From: Geomonas sp. RF6
Lineage (GTDB): Bacteria > Desulfobacterota > Desulfuromonadia > Geobacterales > Geobacteraceae
Assembly (NCBI RefSeq): GCF_021044625.1
Contig: NZ_CP087999.1
Coordinates: 4,175,001-4,239,000, forward strand
Direction: 5' to 3'
DNA: 64,000 bases
The translations under genes and the position numbers were made by a program. Below are positions 9,801 through 17,531 of the stretch, in pieces. The notes below the pieces were generated by a model. It worked only from the letters and a program-made list of their open reading frames with translations. It was not told where the DNA came from and did no database searches. The stretch's first letter is position 1, and every line of letters starts with the position of its first letter.

Positions 9801-10749
9801 AAATCTCCCCCGCAACGCTCCGCACCAGCACCGGGGCGTGATCGAGGAGCGTCGTGAGTTCCTCCAGCTTTTCCTTGCTCTCGACTAGCCTCTGTTCCGC
9901 ACCCTTCCGGTCGCTTATGTCCTCGATGGTGAAGACGGAGCGCAGCCACCTGCCTTCTTCGTCCCTGATGCCGGAGACGTTGACGCGCACCCAGAGGTGG
10001 CTCCCCTCCCGCCTGATAAATCTCTTGTCGTAGGCCGCCCGCTCCAGCACCCCGTCGTGTACCTGGCGGTCCATCTCGTCGCTCAGCGGGCGGTCCTCCG
10101 GGGCGGTCAGGTCGTGCACGGAGTGAGCAAGGAGCTCCTCCCGGCTGAAGCCCAGCATCTCCGAGAAACGTCCATTCACCGCGACGAAGCGGTCGCCGCC
10201 GGAGGCCTCCGCAATCCCCACCCCGGCATTGTCAAAGATTGCCCGAAACTTCTCCTCGCTTTGCCTGAGCGACTCGGCACTGCGCCGCTCCGATACGAGG
10301 AGCCTCTCAAGCCCCGCGGCCCCCTGCCGGATCTCCTCATGCTGCCTCTCCACCCGCCGCCTTAGCTCAACGCTGGCAATGCTCCTTTCCACGGCGGCTG
10401 CGAGCTTTGCGAAGTCGACCGGTTTCAGCACGTAGTGATGTATTCCGGCCTCAATGGCACCGAGGAGAGATGATGTGTCGCTGTAGGCTGTGAGGGCGAT
10501 GATCTGCGTGTCCGGGTCGAGCGCCACCATCTCACCGGCCATGGCTACTCCGTCCATCACCGGCATCCTCACGTCGGTGATGACGATTTCCGGGTGGTGC
10601 TCGCGAAAGAGCTCGAGCCCCTGCGCCCCGTCCGCCGCGGTATACAGCGGCAGCTCCGGGTACGTCGCGGCCAGCTCGTTCGTGACAAGCCCTCTCGTTT
10701 CGGCATCGTCCTCCACATAGAGAAGCTTTATGGCGCCTGATGGTCCCAT
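6808..10749 (-). CDS. Hybrid sensor histidine kinase: REC, five PAS, HisKA, ATPase, REC, HPt
   Basis: 1313 residues, no membrane segments, so a cytoplasmic sensor. Order: N-terminal receiver (acceptor Asp about 59 in 'ITDVRMPVMDG'), PAS domains at roughly 165-285, 295-415, 420-540, 545-665 and 670-800, kinase H-box 'MANMSHEIRTPMNG' near 820, ATPase domain with 'GTGLGLAISRRIVEQMGG', receiver with 'FMDVQMPQMDG', and a C-terminal HPt with 'AAHLIKGALSVV'. Between ATPase and receiver a stub 'VRALVVDDSG' looks like the first strand of a second receiver that has been deleted. ATG 10749 is preferred over GTG 10755 because GGGAGGT sits 7 bases upstream of it. It is the last gene of the stressosome operon and could take its signal or feed its phosphate through neighbouring CheY-like proteins. 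Confidence 0.93.
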   Translation of the reverse strand: MGPSGAIKLLYVEDDAETRGLVTNELAATYPELPLYTAADGAQGLELFREHHPEIVITDVRMPVMDGVAMAGEMVALDPDTQIIALTAYSDTSSLLGAIEAGIHHYVLKPVDFAKLAAAVERSIASVELRRRVERQHEEIRQGAAGLERLLVSERRSAESLRQSEEKFRAIFDNAGVGIAEASGGDRFVAVNGRFSEMLGFSREELLAHSVHDLTAPEDRPLSDEMDRQVHDGVLERAAYDKRFIRREGSHLWVRVNVSGIRDEEGRWLRSVFTIEDISDRKGAEQRLVESKEKLEELTTLLDHAPVLVRSVAGEISVWNRGMQSLYGFPPEEALGKVSHQLLNTVFPAPLEKIEATLLAEGKWQGELHHTARDGREIVVASLWVVHRTAEGKVSVVEVNNDTTDLWRAQAEIRTGEERLRFAADAAQIGTWHWDLRTGLWIWSDWCERFFGAGHPCRGSYQEAFLQFIHKEDKERVKKTIAKALQEKSDFTVEMRVKLPGGDTRWTLSKGRGYYDAEGLALHVHGVSMDVTRLKQAEMVRLRLAAIVESASGAIIGFTKDLDGTIQTWNRGAERIYGYTPEEAIGENISMLVPPGHPNDTITILERVGNGELIEDYETVRMKKNGELVHISLTVSPIRDTEGKVIGAAAIAIDISRRKAAEDELRRSERQFRQLAEALPQLIWMAGPDGSVTYVNQRWSDYTGGTLAETESGKWVEFLHPEDRAATAQEWYHSARTGAPYEVEYRLRRFDGEYHWFLARGLPLVGEDGKIVMWFGSCTDIEDQKRARDAAEGAVRAKSEFMANMSHEIRTPMNGIVGVTELLLGTDLDALQRQYLHMVKSSGEALLAVVNDVLDFSKLEAGAVALEKIDFDLRETVEKAAENLAINAFQKGVELTVAVEPPLPPFFLGDPAKLRQVILNLVSNAVKFTAEGEVTVQVSGRPTEADWWEITFSVRDTGIGIAPEKVHSIFDSFTQADSTISRTYGGTGLGLAISRRIVEQMGGRIWAESREGAGSTFSFRIELQKAEHPGKQEHEPEGLAGVRALVVDDSGAQLQKSRSGVGEWQDEVPERPGKLVIPRCSRVLLAEDNPVNLTVTETMLRHAGIRVTTARNGAEAVQAFEKGTFHAVFMDVQMPQMDGLEATRQIRSKGGTVPIIGLTAHALEGDRDRCLAAGMDDYLPKPVTSQALVEKVAYWIRERPLPAARPERTLEQIGGDIGTLDIVIETFLESAPMQLEEVRSAVAARDPEMLQKAAHLIKGALSVVAADGARCLAEELEEAGKVGDLARAAELLPQLEAELERVLRELEETRSRW

Positions 10750-10878
10750 CGTCACACCTCCCTCGCGCGGAAGGAGTCCCGCGTCACGGGGGAGGGAGGG
10801 GTAAAGAAGTGCAGGTGGGGAGAGGGGTGATAACGGGGAGGCTGCTGAGAAAGGGTGTGGCGTCGCATGTGCCGTCCT

Positions 10879-11994
10879 CTATATCTCAATGCGAAACTCC
10901 GCACCCTCTGCGGTGTTTCGGACGCTCAGCGACCCGTTCATGTTCTTCTCTATTATCGTCTTGCACATGAAAAGCCCGATGCCGGTCCCCTTGTCCGGAG
11001 GCTTGGTGCTGAAGTACGGGTCGAAGACCCTTCCGATGACGTCGTCGGGGATGCCTCCGGCATTGTCCGCTATCGTCACCACGCTCCTGTTGCCCTTCTT
11101 CCCGATGGACACCGTTATCCTCGGCTCCGCGACGGTTCGCTCCCGGAAGGCATCGCGCGCGTTGACGAAGATGTTGATGAGGGTCTGGACGTATTCGTTG
11201 CGGTACCCGGTGGCAACGACCGGCTCCGCGGGGCGCACCATCTCGAGCTGTACATCCTGGAGCGTCTCCCCGACCAACGAGACCGCCTTCTCCACGACCT
11301 GCGTGACATCAAAATCGGTCATAGCCTTCTCCGGGCTCAGGTAGTTCCTGAAGTCGTCGATCGTCTCCGACATGTGGGCGATAAGCTGCCTCGCCCGGGT
11401 CACCCCCTGCTCCACGGACTCATGCGTCATCGCTTCCGACTCGAAGGAGATCTGCAGAGTCTGCAGGATCATGCCGAGCACGTTGAGGGGCTGGCGCCAT
11501 TGGTGCGAGATATTCACCAGCATCTCACCCATCGCCGCGAGCCGGCTTTGCTGCATGAGGGTCTGTTCGCGGTCCCGGTCCACCTCCTGGAGCTTCCGGT
11601 TCGCCTCCTCCAGCGATCGGGCCTGCTCCTCCAGCTGCAGCTTTACCCCCTCGAGTTTCCTGTGCTCCATATCCAGGAGGTCGATATAGCTGTAGTAGTT
11701 CAAGGCGTACGCCATAATGCCGGAGAAAAGGACTTCGTTGGCGTTGATCACGAGCCTGCTGATCGCCTCCGGCTCGAGCTTCTGCACCAGCTTTTTCAGT
11801 GAGGCCGCGTGGATCTCCAGCAGGATGTCCGGACCGTGCCGCGCCATGACGAGCTCCTTCCCCAGATTGGAGACGCTGTACAGCGCCTTCTCCTCGCGGC
11901 GGTTGAAGAAGTCCTCCAGCGCCTCCATGTACTTCCTGGCGGCGATGTCGAGGTCGATGGAGGTAGCCTTACTGCCCGACAAGGATGGTGGCAT
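10879..11994 (-). CDS. Histidine kinase with RsbU-N-like input domain
   Basis: 371 residues. The N-terminal 90 or so residues ('KYMEALEDFFNRREEKAL', then LGKELVMARHGPDILLEIHA...) resemble the N-terminal four-helix domain of RsbU, the part of that phosphatase that binds RsbT. A coiled coil follows (about 105-150), then the H-box 'NISHQWRQPLNVLGMIL' with His 164 and an ATPase domain ('FVNARDAF', 'DNAGGI', 'DKGTGIGLFMCKTIIEK'). It overlaps the end of the RsbT/X-like fusion gene by 26 bases and follows rsbR, rsbS and rsbT, so it occupies the place of RsbU. I infer that RsbT released from the stressosome turns this kinase on. The RsbU_N call is by eye and needs a profile search. Confidence 0.85.
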   Translation of the reverse strand: MPPSLSGSKATSIDLDIAARKYMEALEDFFNRREEKALYSVSNLGKELVMARHGPDILLEIHAASLKKLVQKLEPEAISRLVINANEVLFSGIMAYALNYYSYIDLLDMEHRKLEGVKLQLEEQARSLEEANRKLQEVDRDREQTLMQQSRLAAMGEMLVNISHQWRQPLNVLGMILQTLQISFESEAMTHESVEQGVTRARQLIAHMSETIDDFRNYLSPEKAMTDFDVTQVVEKAVSLVGETLQDVQLEMVRPAEPVVATGYRNEYVQTLINIFVNARDAFRERTVAEPRITVSIGKKGNRSVVTIADNAGGIPDDVIGRVFDPYFSTKPPDKGTGIGLFMCKTIIEKNMNGSLSVRNTAEGAEFRIEI

Positions 11995-12943
11995 CGTCGT
12001 GTTCCCGAATGAAGTTCTGGAAGATCCAGTTGGCTATCTCCTGGGGGGAGAGGAGGCAGATCCTTCCCGTATCGTTTTCGAAGCGCCCGGTGATCCCGTC
12101 GCTGTACATGACGATCAGCTCCCCTTCGTGGTACGGATAGTCGATGACTCGAAAAGACTCCATCCTCATCCCCAGCGTCCCGTTGAAGCAGAAGGGGCGG
12201 ATGTTGCGGTCGCTGCAGAAGATGCGGGTCTCCACATTGCCGATCCCGACGTGCCTCATCCGTTTCTGGAGGTAGTCGACATGGCACACCGACATCGCTG
12301 CCCCCCGCGTCCCCCTGAGCCTGTCGTGGCAGCGCTTGATCAGCAGCTCCAGCGGCTCGCGGTAGTTCTCCTCGACCGCCTCGAGCGCGGCGAGCGAGGT
12401 CAGGTAGGCGTCATGTCCGTGCCCGAGCGCGTCGATGACGCCGAAGGTGACTGAATGGGACATGTGTTTTATGAACCAGGAGTCGCCATTTACGTCCTCC
12501 CCCGGCATGGGGCGCGACATGACCGAGAAGTGCAAGCTCCTGAGGACCGGGTCTTTCAGCCACTTCACCGCGGTGACCACCGTTCCGCCGCCTCGCCCGG
12601 AGGCTATGTCGAAGTCGTCGGAGAGTCTCTTTACCCCCGAGAGCCCTATACCAAGAGTCCCCACGGAGGAGCGGTGCATCGCACGATCAAGGTCCTCGAT
12701 GCCGGGGCCGGTATCGCGGGAGACGATCTCCATCCCCTCCTTCACCCCGTCTCTGATGCTGCGCAGGATGATCTCGCCGTTCAGGGTGCGGTGCTTGATG
12801 AGGTTGCGGGCGAGCTCCGTGGCGATGATTGCCGCCTCCTCGGCTTCGGATTCCGCAAACCCGAGGTTCGCCGCCATGCTCCGGGCCAGGCGCTGGGACT
12901 TCAGCACGTCCGAGTCCAGTATCACCATGACGCGCTCTTCCAT
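11969..12943 (-). CDS. RsbT-like ATPase fused to RsbX/SpoIIE-type phosphatase domain
   Basis: 324 residues in two halves. The first 135 form a GHKL serine-kinase domain of the RsbT/RsbW type, with N-box 'IATELARNLIKH', 'DTGPGI' and 'GTLGIGLSGVKRL'. The second is a PP2C-like domain of the RsbX/SpoIIE class with metal-site motifs 'FGVIDALGHGHDAY', 'VMYSDGITGRF' and 'DDATILVG'. In Bacillus, RsbX resets the stressosome by dephosphorylating RsbR and RsbS; here kinase and phosphatase appear in one chain. The ATG at 12943 shares its A with the rsbT stop (TGATG), indicating translational coupling; the GTG at 12952 is an upstream alternative. The fusion could both phosphorylate and reset its partners. 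Confidence 0.88.
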   Translation of the reverse strand: MEERVMVILDSDVLKSQRLARSMAANLGFAESEAEEAAIIATELARNLIKHRTLNGEIILRSIRDGVKEGMEIVSRDTGPGIEDLDRAMHRSSVGTLGIGLSGVKRLSDDFDIASGRGGGTVVTAVKWLKDPVLRSLHFSVMSRPMPGEDVNGDSWFIKHMSHSVTFGVIDALGHGHDAYLTSLAALEAVEENYREPLELLIKRCHDRLRGTRGAAMSVCHVDYLQKRMRHVGIGNVETRIFCSDRNIRPFCFNGTLGMRMESFRVIDYPYHEGELIVMYSDGITGRFENDTGRICLLSPQEIANWIFQNFIREHDDATILVGQ

Positions 12944-13350
12944 CAGATCCACTTCCTGATGGTCACTGTGGTGCCCACCCCCACCTCGCTGTCGATCTTG
13001 AAGTCGTCCACCAGGCGCGCCGCTCCGTGCAGCCCGATCCCCATGGAGCCTGCCGTGCTGTAGCCGTCGGTCATGGCGAGCTTCACGTCGGGGATTCCCG
13101 GGCCGTTGTCGGAAAATATCACCTCGATCCCCTCCTTGTCCTCCTCCTGCAGCCGGTTCACCGTCATCGTGCCGCCGCGCCCGTGCACGATGACGTTGCG
13201 CCCGAGCTCGGAGACGGCGGTCACCAGGCGTGTCTGGTCCAGAAGGCTTAGTCCCATCTGCTGAGCCACGGTCCGTACCTGGTGCCTCCCCACCACGACC
13301 GACTCGTCGGTGGTCATCTCTATGCGGGCGATCTCAGACCTGGAGCTCAT
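12943..13350 (-). CDS. rsbT: Stressosome serine/threonine kinase RsbT
   Basis: 135-residue GHKL-fold kinase that phosphorylates RsbR and RsbS on stress and then leaves the complex to activate a downstream partner. ATP-site motifs are intact: N-box 'VSELGRNVIVHG', 'FSDNGPGIPDV' and 'STAGSMGIGLHGAARL'. It overlaps the end of rsbS by 17 bases and its stop is joined to the next start (TGATG), so it is part of a tight operon. Length and motifs match the family. The absence of a sigma-B gene nearby argues for a different output than in Bacillus. Confidence 0.92.
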   Translation of the reverse strand: MSSRSEIARIEMTTDESVVVGRHQVRTVAQQMGLSLLDQTRLVTAVSELGRNVIVHGRGGTMTVNRLQEEDKEGIEVIFSDNGPGIPDVKLAMTDGYSTAGSMGIGLHGAARLVDDFKIDSEVGVGTTVTIRKWI

Positions 13351-13729
13351 GACCCTCCTCGAGGTACTCCGACTCCTGCCGTTTTTGCTTCAGATACTCG
13401 AGACCCTCCTCGATGTTCAGGGCGGTGTGGATGCCGGTGAGGACCATGCCGAGCTCGATGAGGGTGACCACGACCTCCTTCTTCATCCCCACCAGGACCG
13501 TCTCCACACCCATCAGCCTGGCCATTCTTGATGTGTCCCCCATGAGGCGCGCCAGGAAGCTGTCGACGATGCTGACTGAGGAAATGTCGATGAGGAGCCC
13601 CTTCGCCTCCGTCTCCTCGATCCTTTGCAGGATCATCTCCTGAAGGCGCATCGCCGCCTTGTCATGCAGCTCTTCTTGCACCGGGACGATGATGTCGTCC
13701 CCCATCTTGAGGATCGTTATCTCCGACAT
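13334..13729 (-). CDS. rsbS: Stressosome scaffold STAS protein RsbS
   Basis: 131 residues, a single STAS domain with a short charged C-terminal tail. The core segment 'LIDISSVSIVDSFLARLMG' carries Ser 57 in the position of the serine that RsbT phosphorylates in RsbS. RsbS and RsbR co-assemble into the icosahedral stressosome that sequesters RsbT. It lies 2 bases after rsbR and overlaps rsbT, so stoichiometric co-expression is expected. The tail rich in Glu (about 112-131) is longer than in typical RsbS. Confidence 0.92.
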   Translation of the reverse strand: MSEITILKMGDDIIVPVQEELHDKAAMRLQEMILQRIEETEAKGLLIDISSVSIVDSFLARLMGDTSRMARLMGVETVLVGMKKEVVVTLIELGMVLTGIHTALNIEEGLEYLKQKRQESEYLEEGHELQV

Positions 13730-13731
13730 GG

Positions 13732-14583
13732 CTACCTCTGCACGATTTTGAGCCCGGTGATATCGAGGGCGACCTTCAGCCCGTCTGCCAGAGTGGCGCG
13801 CGTGATGACATCGCTCAGGTCAACCCCCAGCTGGATCATGGTCTGGGAAATGCGGGCGCGGATACCGGTGATGATGCACTGGGCGCCCATCAGTTTTGCA
13901 GCAGATACCGTGCGGATCAGGTGCTTCGCCACCAGGGAGTCGACTATCGGTATGCCGGAGATGTCGAGGATGGCGACCTTCGACTGGGTGGACTCGATCG
14001 CGGTGAGGAGGCTCTCCATGACGGTCTGGGTGCGCGCGCTGTCGAGGACTCCGATAAGGGGAATCATGAGGATGCGGTCCCAGATCTTCACGATCGGAGT
14101 GGAAAGCTCCAGGAGGGCGTTTTGCTGCTCTTTTATGACGTGCTCCCTCTTGTGGCCGAACGATTCGAAAGTAATAACTGCGATACCGTCCAGAATGCGG
14201 TTTACCGCTATGGTCACCTCGGTGAGGCGCTCCCTGTCGGTGTAGTAGTTCTGCAGCGTCGCCAGGTACGCGTCCTTCATGGAGAAGATGAGCATCGCCG
14301 TCTCCGAAGGGGTGATGTCCCGTGCCGCCAGCTCTCCGCTGATCGCCTCCACCGTCTTCCTTACATCGGCGTAAGTGGCCGACTTGACGTCGGAACCTCC
14401 CGGGAGAGCCTTCACCGTGTCGTCAAGAAGCTGGGAAGCCATCCTTTTCACGTTTTCCTCTCCGGCCATGGAAACGAGCGTTCTGGAATTCTGAAAGAGC
14501 TGGGTGATCCACAGCCGGAGGATATCCGACTGATATTTCTTCAGCTCGTTGGCGAGCTCGAGGTAATCGAGGGTAGCGTCCAT
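13732..14583 (-). CDS. rsbR: Stressosome sensor RsbR
   Basis: 283 residues. The N-terminal half (about 1-140) is a helical domain resembling the RsbRD-type N-terminal domain, the presumed sensory turret. It is followed by the RsbR linker 'ELSTPIVKIWDRILMIPLIG' and a C-terminal STAS domain ('AILDISGIPIVDSLVAKHL') with candidate phosphorylation sites in DSL and IRT. ATG 14583 is preferred over the GTG one codon upstream because GGAGG lies 7 bases before it. First gene of the RST module and 2 bases from rsbS. What the N-terminal domain senses is not evident; no haem or flavin motif is obvious. Confidence 0.92.
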   Translation of the reverse strand: MDATLDYLELANELKKYQSDILRLWITQLFQNSRTLVSMAGEENVKRMASQLLDDTVKALPGGSDVKSATYADVRKTVEAISGELAARDITPSETAMLIFSMKDAYLATLQNYYTDRERLTEVTIAVNRILDGIAVITFESFGHKREHVIKEQQNALLELSTPIVKIWDRILMIPLIGVLDSARTQTVMESLLTAIESTQSKVAILDISGIPIVDSLVAKHLIRTVSAAKLMGAQCIITGIRARISQTMIQLGVDLSDVITRATLADGLKVALDITGLKIVQR

Positions 14584-14728
14584 CACTGCGCCTCCGTAAG
14601 TATTGGTAATACCGTCAAAAGTATACCCCAGCTGCGGGCCCTCCGCTCCTTTTCACCTCCGGCGCCGCATGGTGTGCGGCATGGCAGCTTTAGCGGGTCC
14701 GGCGCCAACGGGGAAGGGGTTACCGGTA

Positions 14729-15145
14729 CTACCCGGCTTCCCCGTCACGCTCCTCCATGAGGTCGTGTAGCAACCGGGCTGCCGCCTTCAGGTCGACCGG
14801 CTTCGAGAGGCAGATATCCATCCCGGCCTCCAGACACGCCTTTTCGTCTTCGGCAGAGGTGTGCCCTGTCATGGCGACGATCGGGATATGCCCGCCGCGC
14901 GTGCGCTCCTTTTCCCTGATTTCCCTCGTGGCCGCCAGGCCGTCCACCTGCGGCATCTGGACGTCCATGACAATGGCGTCATACCTGCCGTTTTCCCACA
15001 TCTCGACCGCCTCCCGGCCGTTCGTCGCCACGTCCGTCTCGAACTTGTAGTGGTCGAGGACGCTCTTTAGATACTGCCGGGACACCGGATCGTCTTCCGC
15101 CGCCAGGACGTGTGGCTTTCGGACTGCTCTGCTCTCTTTTGCCAT
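14729..15145 (-). CDS. Single-domain CheY-like response regulator
   Basis: 138 residues, one receiver domain and no output domain. Acidic pair EDD near 17-19, phospho-acceptor Asp 61 in 'AIVMDVQMPQVDGLAATREI', the conserved Thr in MTGHT and Lys in 'CLSKPVDLK'. The receiver resembles the C-terminal receivers of the hybrid kinases in this window. It lies 145 bases upstream of rsbR on the same strand and may be the first gene of the stressosome operon; it could shuttle phosphate to or from the HPt of the hybrid kinase at the far end. Confidence 0.9.
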   Translation of the reverse strand: MAKESRAVRKPHVLAAEDDPVSRQYLKSVLDHYKFETDVATNGREAVEMWENGRYDAIVMDVQMPQVDGLAATREIREKERTRGGHIPIVAMTGHTSAEDEKACLEAGMDICLSKPVDLKAAARLLHDLMEERDGEAG

Positions 15146-15450
15146 CTTTCACCCTGCGATGCTCATTGAGGTTGCGGTACGGGTGCAGCTTCCAGGGGCG
15201 TTTCAGTGCGGGGGCGGGGGTGCCATCCCTTAATGCTATGATAGTTTCAACCCTTACGGGAAAGCAACAAGAGCCGACAAACCCGCGTCCCCCCCAACTC
15301 CCTCCGCTCCGTAAAGCCGTTACCTTCTCGAATGCACTTCCCCCACGGGCGCTCGAGAAGGGTTAAACTAGGAAGTGGAAGTGACTGAAATGACGGGGTG
15401 CAGGGATGGTTCCCTGTGGCATCTGCTACCGGAGGGGACGGAGCGCATGC

Positions 15451-17526
15451 ATGGTTCTGCCCGTATTGTCGGTATTGCTTGTGGACGGCGACGTCGCGGA
15501 GGTTGAACGGCTGAGGGAGATGCTTGCCGCCACCCCTTTTGTGCTCGATGTGGCCAACAACCTCTCTGAAGCGTTGAGGGCGCTGCACAGCGGCCGCACC
15601 TTTGATGCGATGATCGTCGACTTGACCCTCCCGGACAGCCTCGGCATCGAAACGGCCCTCGCCCTTCGCTCGGTGAACAGGACCGCCGCCCTCCTTGTCC
15701 TCACTTTTCAGGACGATGACCAGGCCCTGCAATCGCTGCAGCTCGATATCCAGGATTACCTCGTGAAGGAAGAGCTGACCGGGAGCCTCCTGACCCGGTC
15801 GATCCGATACGCCGTTCAAAGGAAGAAGGACGCCCTTGCGCAGCAGATGGCGCAGCGGACCTGTGAAGAGTTGTTGCTGCAGCTGCAGTCGGTCCTGGAA
15901 AATATCGCGGAGGGTGTGGTCATCGCTGACGCCGGAGGGATGATCCTGCACATGAACAGGGAGGCGCTGAGCTTCTACCAGTGCAATTACGCGGAGGCGC
16001 GCAGGCCCCTTGCGGAGCTGCAGCAGGTCTTCGAGCTCTACGACCTCGAGGGGAGACCGGTCCCGTACGAGATGTGGCCGATGGTGCGTGCCCTGCGCGG
16101 AGAGCGCTTCAAGGGGCAGGACGTGGAGGTAAGGCGGAAGGATTCGGGGCAGACCTGGTTTCGCAGTTTCAGCGGCACCCCGGTGCTGGGGGAGAGGGGG
16201 GAGGTCGTGCTCGGCGTCATGACCTTGCGCGACATCACCGAGAAAACCCACATAGAGCGCGCCCTGAGGGCGACGCAGGCGCAGCTGCAGGTCGTTACGG
16301 AGACGATGCCGGTCGGCGTCGCCCTTTGCAGCCGCGACCGCCGATACGTCTGGGTGAGCCCCGAATATGCCCGGTGGCACGGACTCTCACCCGAGGAGAT
16401 CGCCGGTCACGACATACGGGAGATCGTAGGCGACGAGGCGTATGAGGTCCTTGCCCCCCACCTCGACCAGGTTCTCACCGGACAGCCCGTCGTGTACGAG
16501 GCGGGAGTGCAGTTTCGCGGGATCGGGTACCGCTGGGTTTCGGGGCGCTGCATGCCGGTCTATGACACGGCCGGAGTCCTCGACGGGTGGGTCGCGGTGG
16601 TTTTCGACAACACCAAGCATTGGGAGACCGAGGAGGAGTTGCAGCGTTCCAGGCAGATGCTGCATGAAACCGTCTCCGAGCGGGAGGCGGAACTCAGCGC
16701 CACGGTCACCCAGCTGCAGGCAGAGACGGAGAAGCGGGTGCGCGCCCTGGAGGAGTTGCAGGGGAAGGAGCAGATGCTGATTCAGCAAAGCCGCATGGCG
16801 GCGATGGGGGAGATGATCGGGTTCATCGCCCACCAGTGGCGCCAGCCCCTGAATATCCTCGGGCTGATCCTGCAGGATTTCACCGTTGCATACAGGAGCG
16901 GCACCTTCTCCGCGGAACTTCTCGAGGAGAGCACGAAGCGGGGGCTGGAGCTCATCGGCCACATGTCCCGCACCATAGAGGACTTCAGGAGCTTTTTCCG
17001 TACCGACAAGGAGAAAGATCGTTTCCTTCTGAAGGACGCGCTTGAGCAGACCCTTGCGATGGTGAAGAGCTCCCTCGGCCAGCACGGCATCGAAATCGAA
17101 GTCGCGGTCGAGGATGATCCGGTCGCGGAGGGATTTGCCAACGAGTTTTCCCAGGTCCTCATCAACATACTGATGAACGCGAGGGATGCCTTCGTGGCGC
17201 GCCAGACGCCGAAGCCGCGTATCACGGTCCGGGTATTTGCGGAAGGGGAGAAGCAGGTCGTGGCCCTTTCGGACAACGCCGGGGGGATCGCTCCTGAGAT
17301 CATCGGCTCGATCTTCGAACCGTACTTCACCACGAAGAAGCCGGACGAGGGTACCGGGCTCGGGCTGTACATGGCAAAGACGATCATCGAGAAAAAGATG
17401 GGAGGGAAACTCTGCGTACAGAACTGCGGAGAAGGCGCCGAGTTCCGCATCGAATTGGGACCAGCGGGGGAGGGCGTCTGTGGCGGATGCCGGTCCGGGT
17501 CCCCCGGTGACGACGAGGCCGGCTGA
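15451..17526 (+). CDS. Sensor histidine kinase: REC, PAS, PAS, HisKA, ATPase
   Basis: 691 residues without membrane segments. Receiver at 1-120 (Asp 57 in 'AMIVDLTLPDSLG'), PAS at about 150-270 and 275-395, a coiled coil rich in Glu/Gln, then H-box 'FIAHQWRQPLNILGLIL' with His 461, and the ATPase domain ('ILMNARDAF', 'DNAGGIAPEII', 'DEGTGLGLYMAKTIIEKK'). The kinase core is close to those of 10879-11994 and 50868-55262, so the three are paralogues. ATG 15451 was chosen because the receiver begins there and GGAG lies 7 bases upstream; an ATG at 15406 in frame would add 15 residues. It stands alone on the plus strand, convergent with the next hybrid kinase 5 bases away. The C-terminus has a Gly/Cys-rich extra tail. 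Confidence 0.92.
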   Translation: MVLPVLSVLLVDGDVAEVERLREMLAATPFVLDVANNLSEALRALHSGRTFDAMIVDLTLPDSLGIETALALRSVNRTAALLVLTFQDDDQALQSLQLDIQDYLVKEELTGSLLTRSIRYAVQRKKDALAQQMAQRTCEELLLQLQSVLENIAEGVVIADAGGMILHMNREALSFYQCNYAEARRPLAELQQVFELYDLEGRPVPYEMWPMVRALRGERFKGQDVEVRRKDSGQTWFRSFSGTPVLGERGEVVLGVMTLRDITEKTHIERALRATQAQLQVVTETMPVGVALCSRDRRYVWVSPEYARWHGLSPEEIAGHDIREIVGDEAYEVLAPHLDQVLTGQPVVYEAGVQFRGIGYRWVSGRCMPVYDTAGVLDGWVAVVFDNTKHWETEEELQRSRQMLHETVSEREAELSATVTQLQAETEKRVRALEELQGKEQMLIQQSRMAAMGEMIGFIAHQWRQPLNILGLILQDFTVAYRSGTFSAELLEESTKRGLELIGHMSRTIEDFRSFFRTDKEKDRFLLKDALEQTLAMVKSSLGQHGIEIEVAVEDDPVAEGFANEFSQVLINILMNARDAFVARQTPKPRITVRVFAEGEKQVVALSDNAGGIAPEIIGSIFEPYFTTKKPDEGTGLGLYMAKTIIEKKMGGKLCVQNCGEGAEFRIELGPAGEGVCGGCRSGSPGDDEAG

Positions 17527-17531
17527 AGGCC

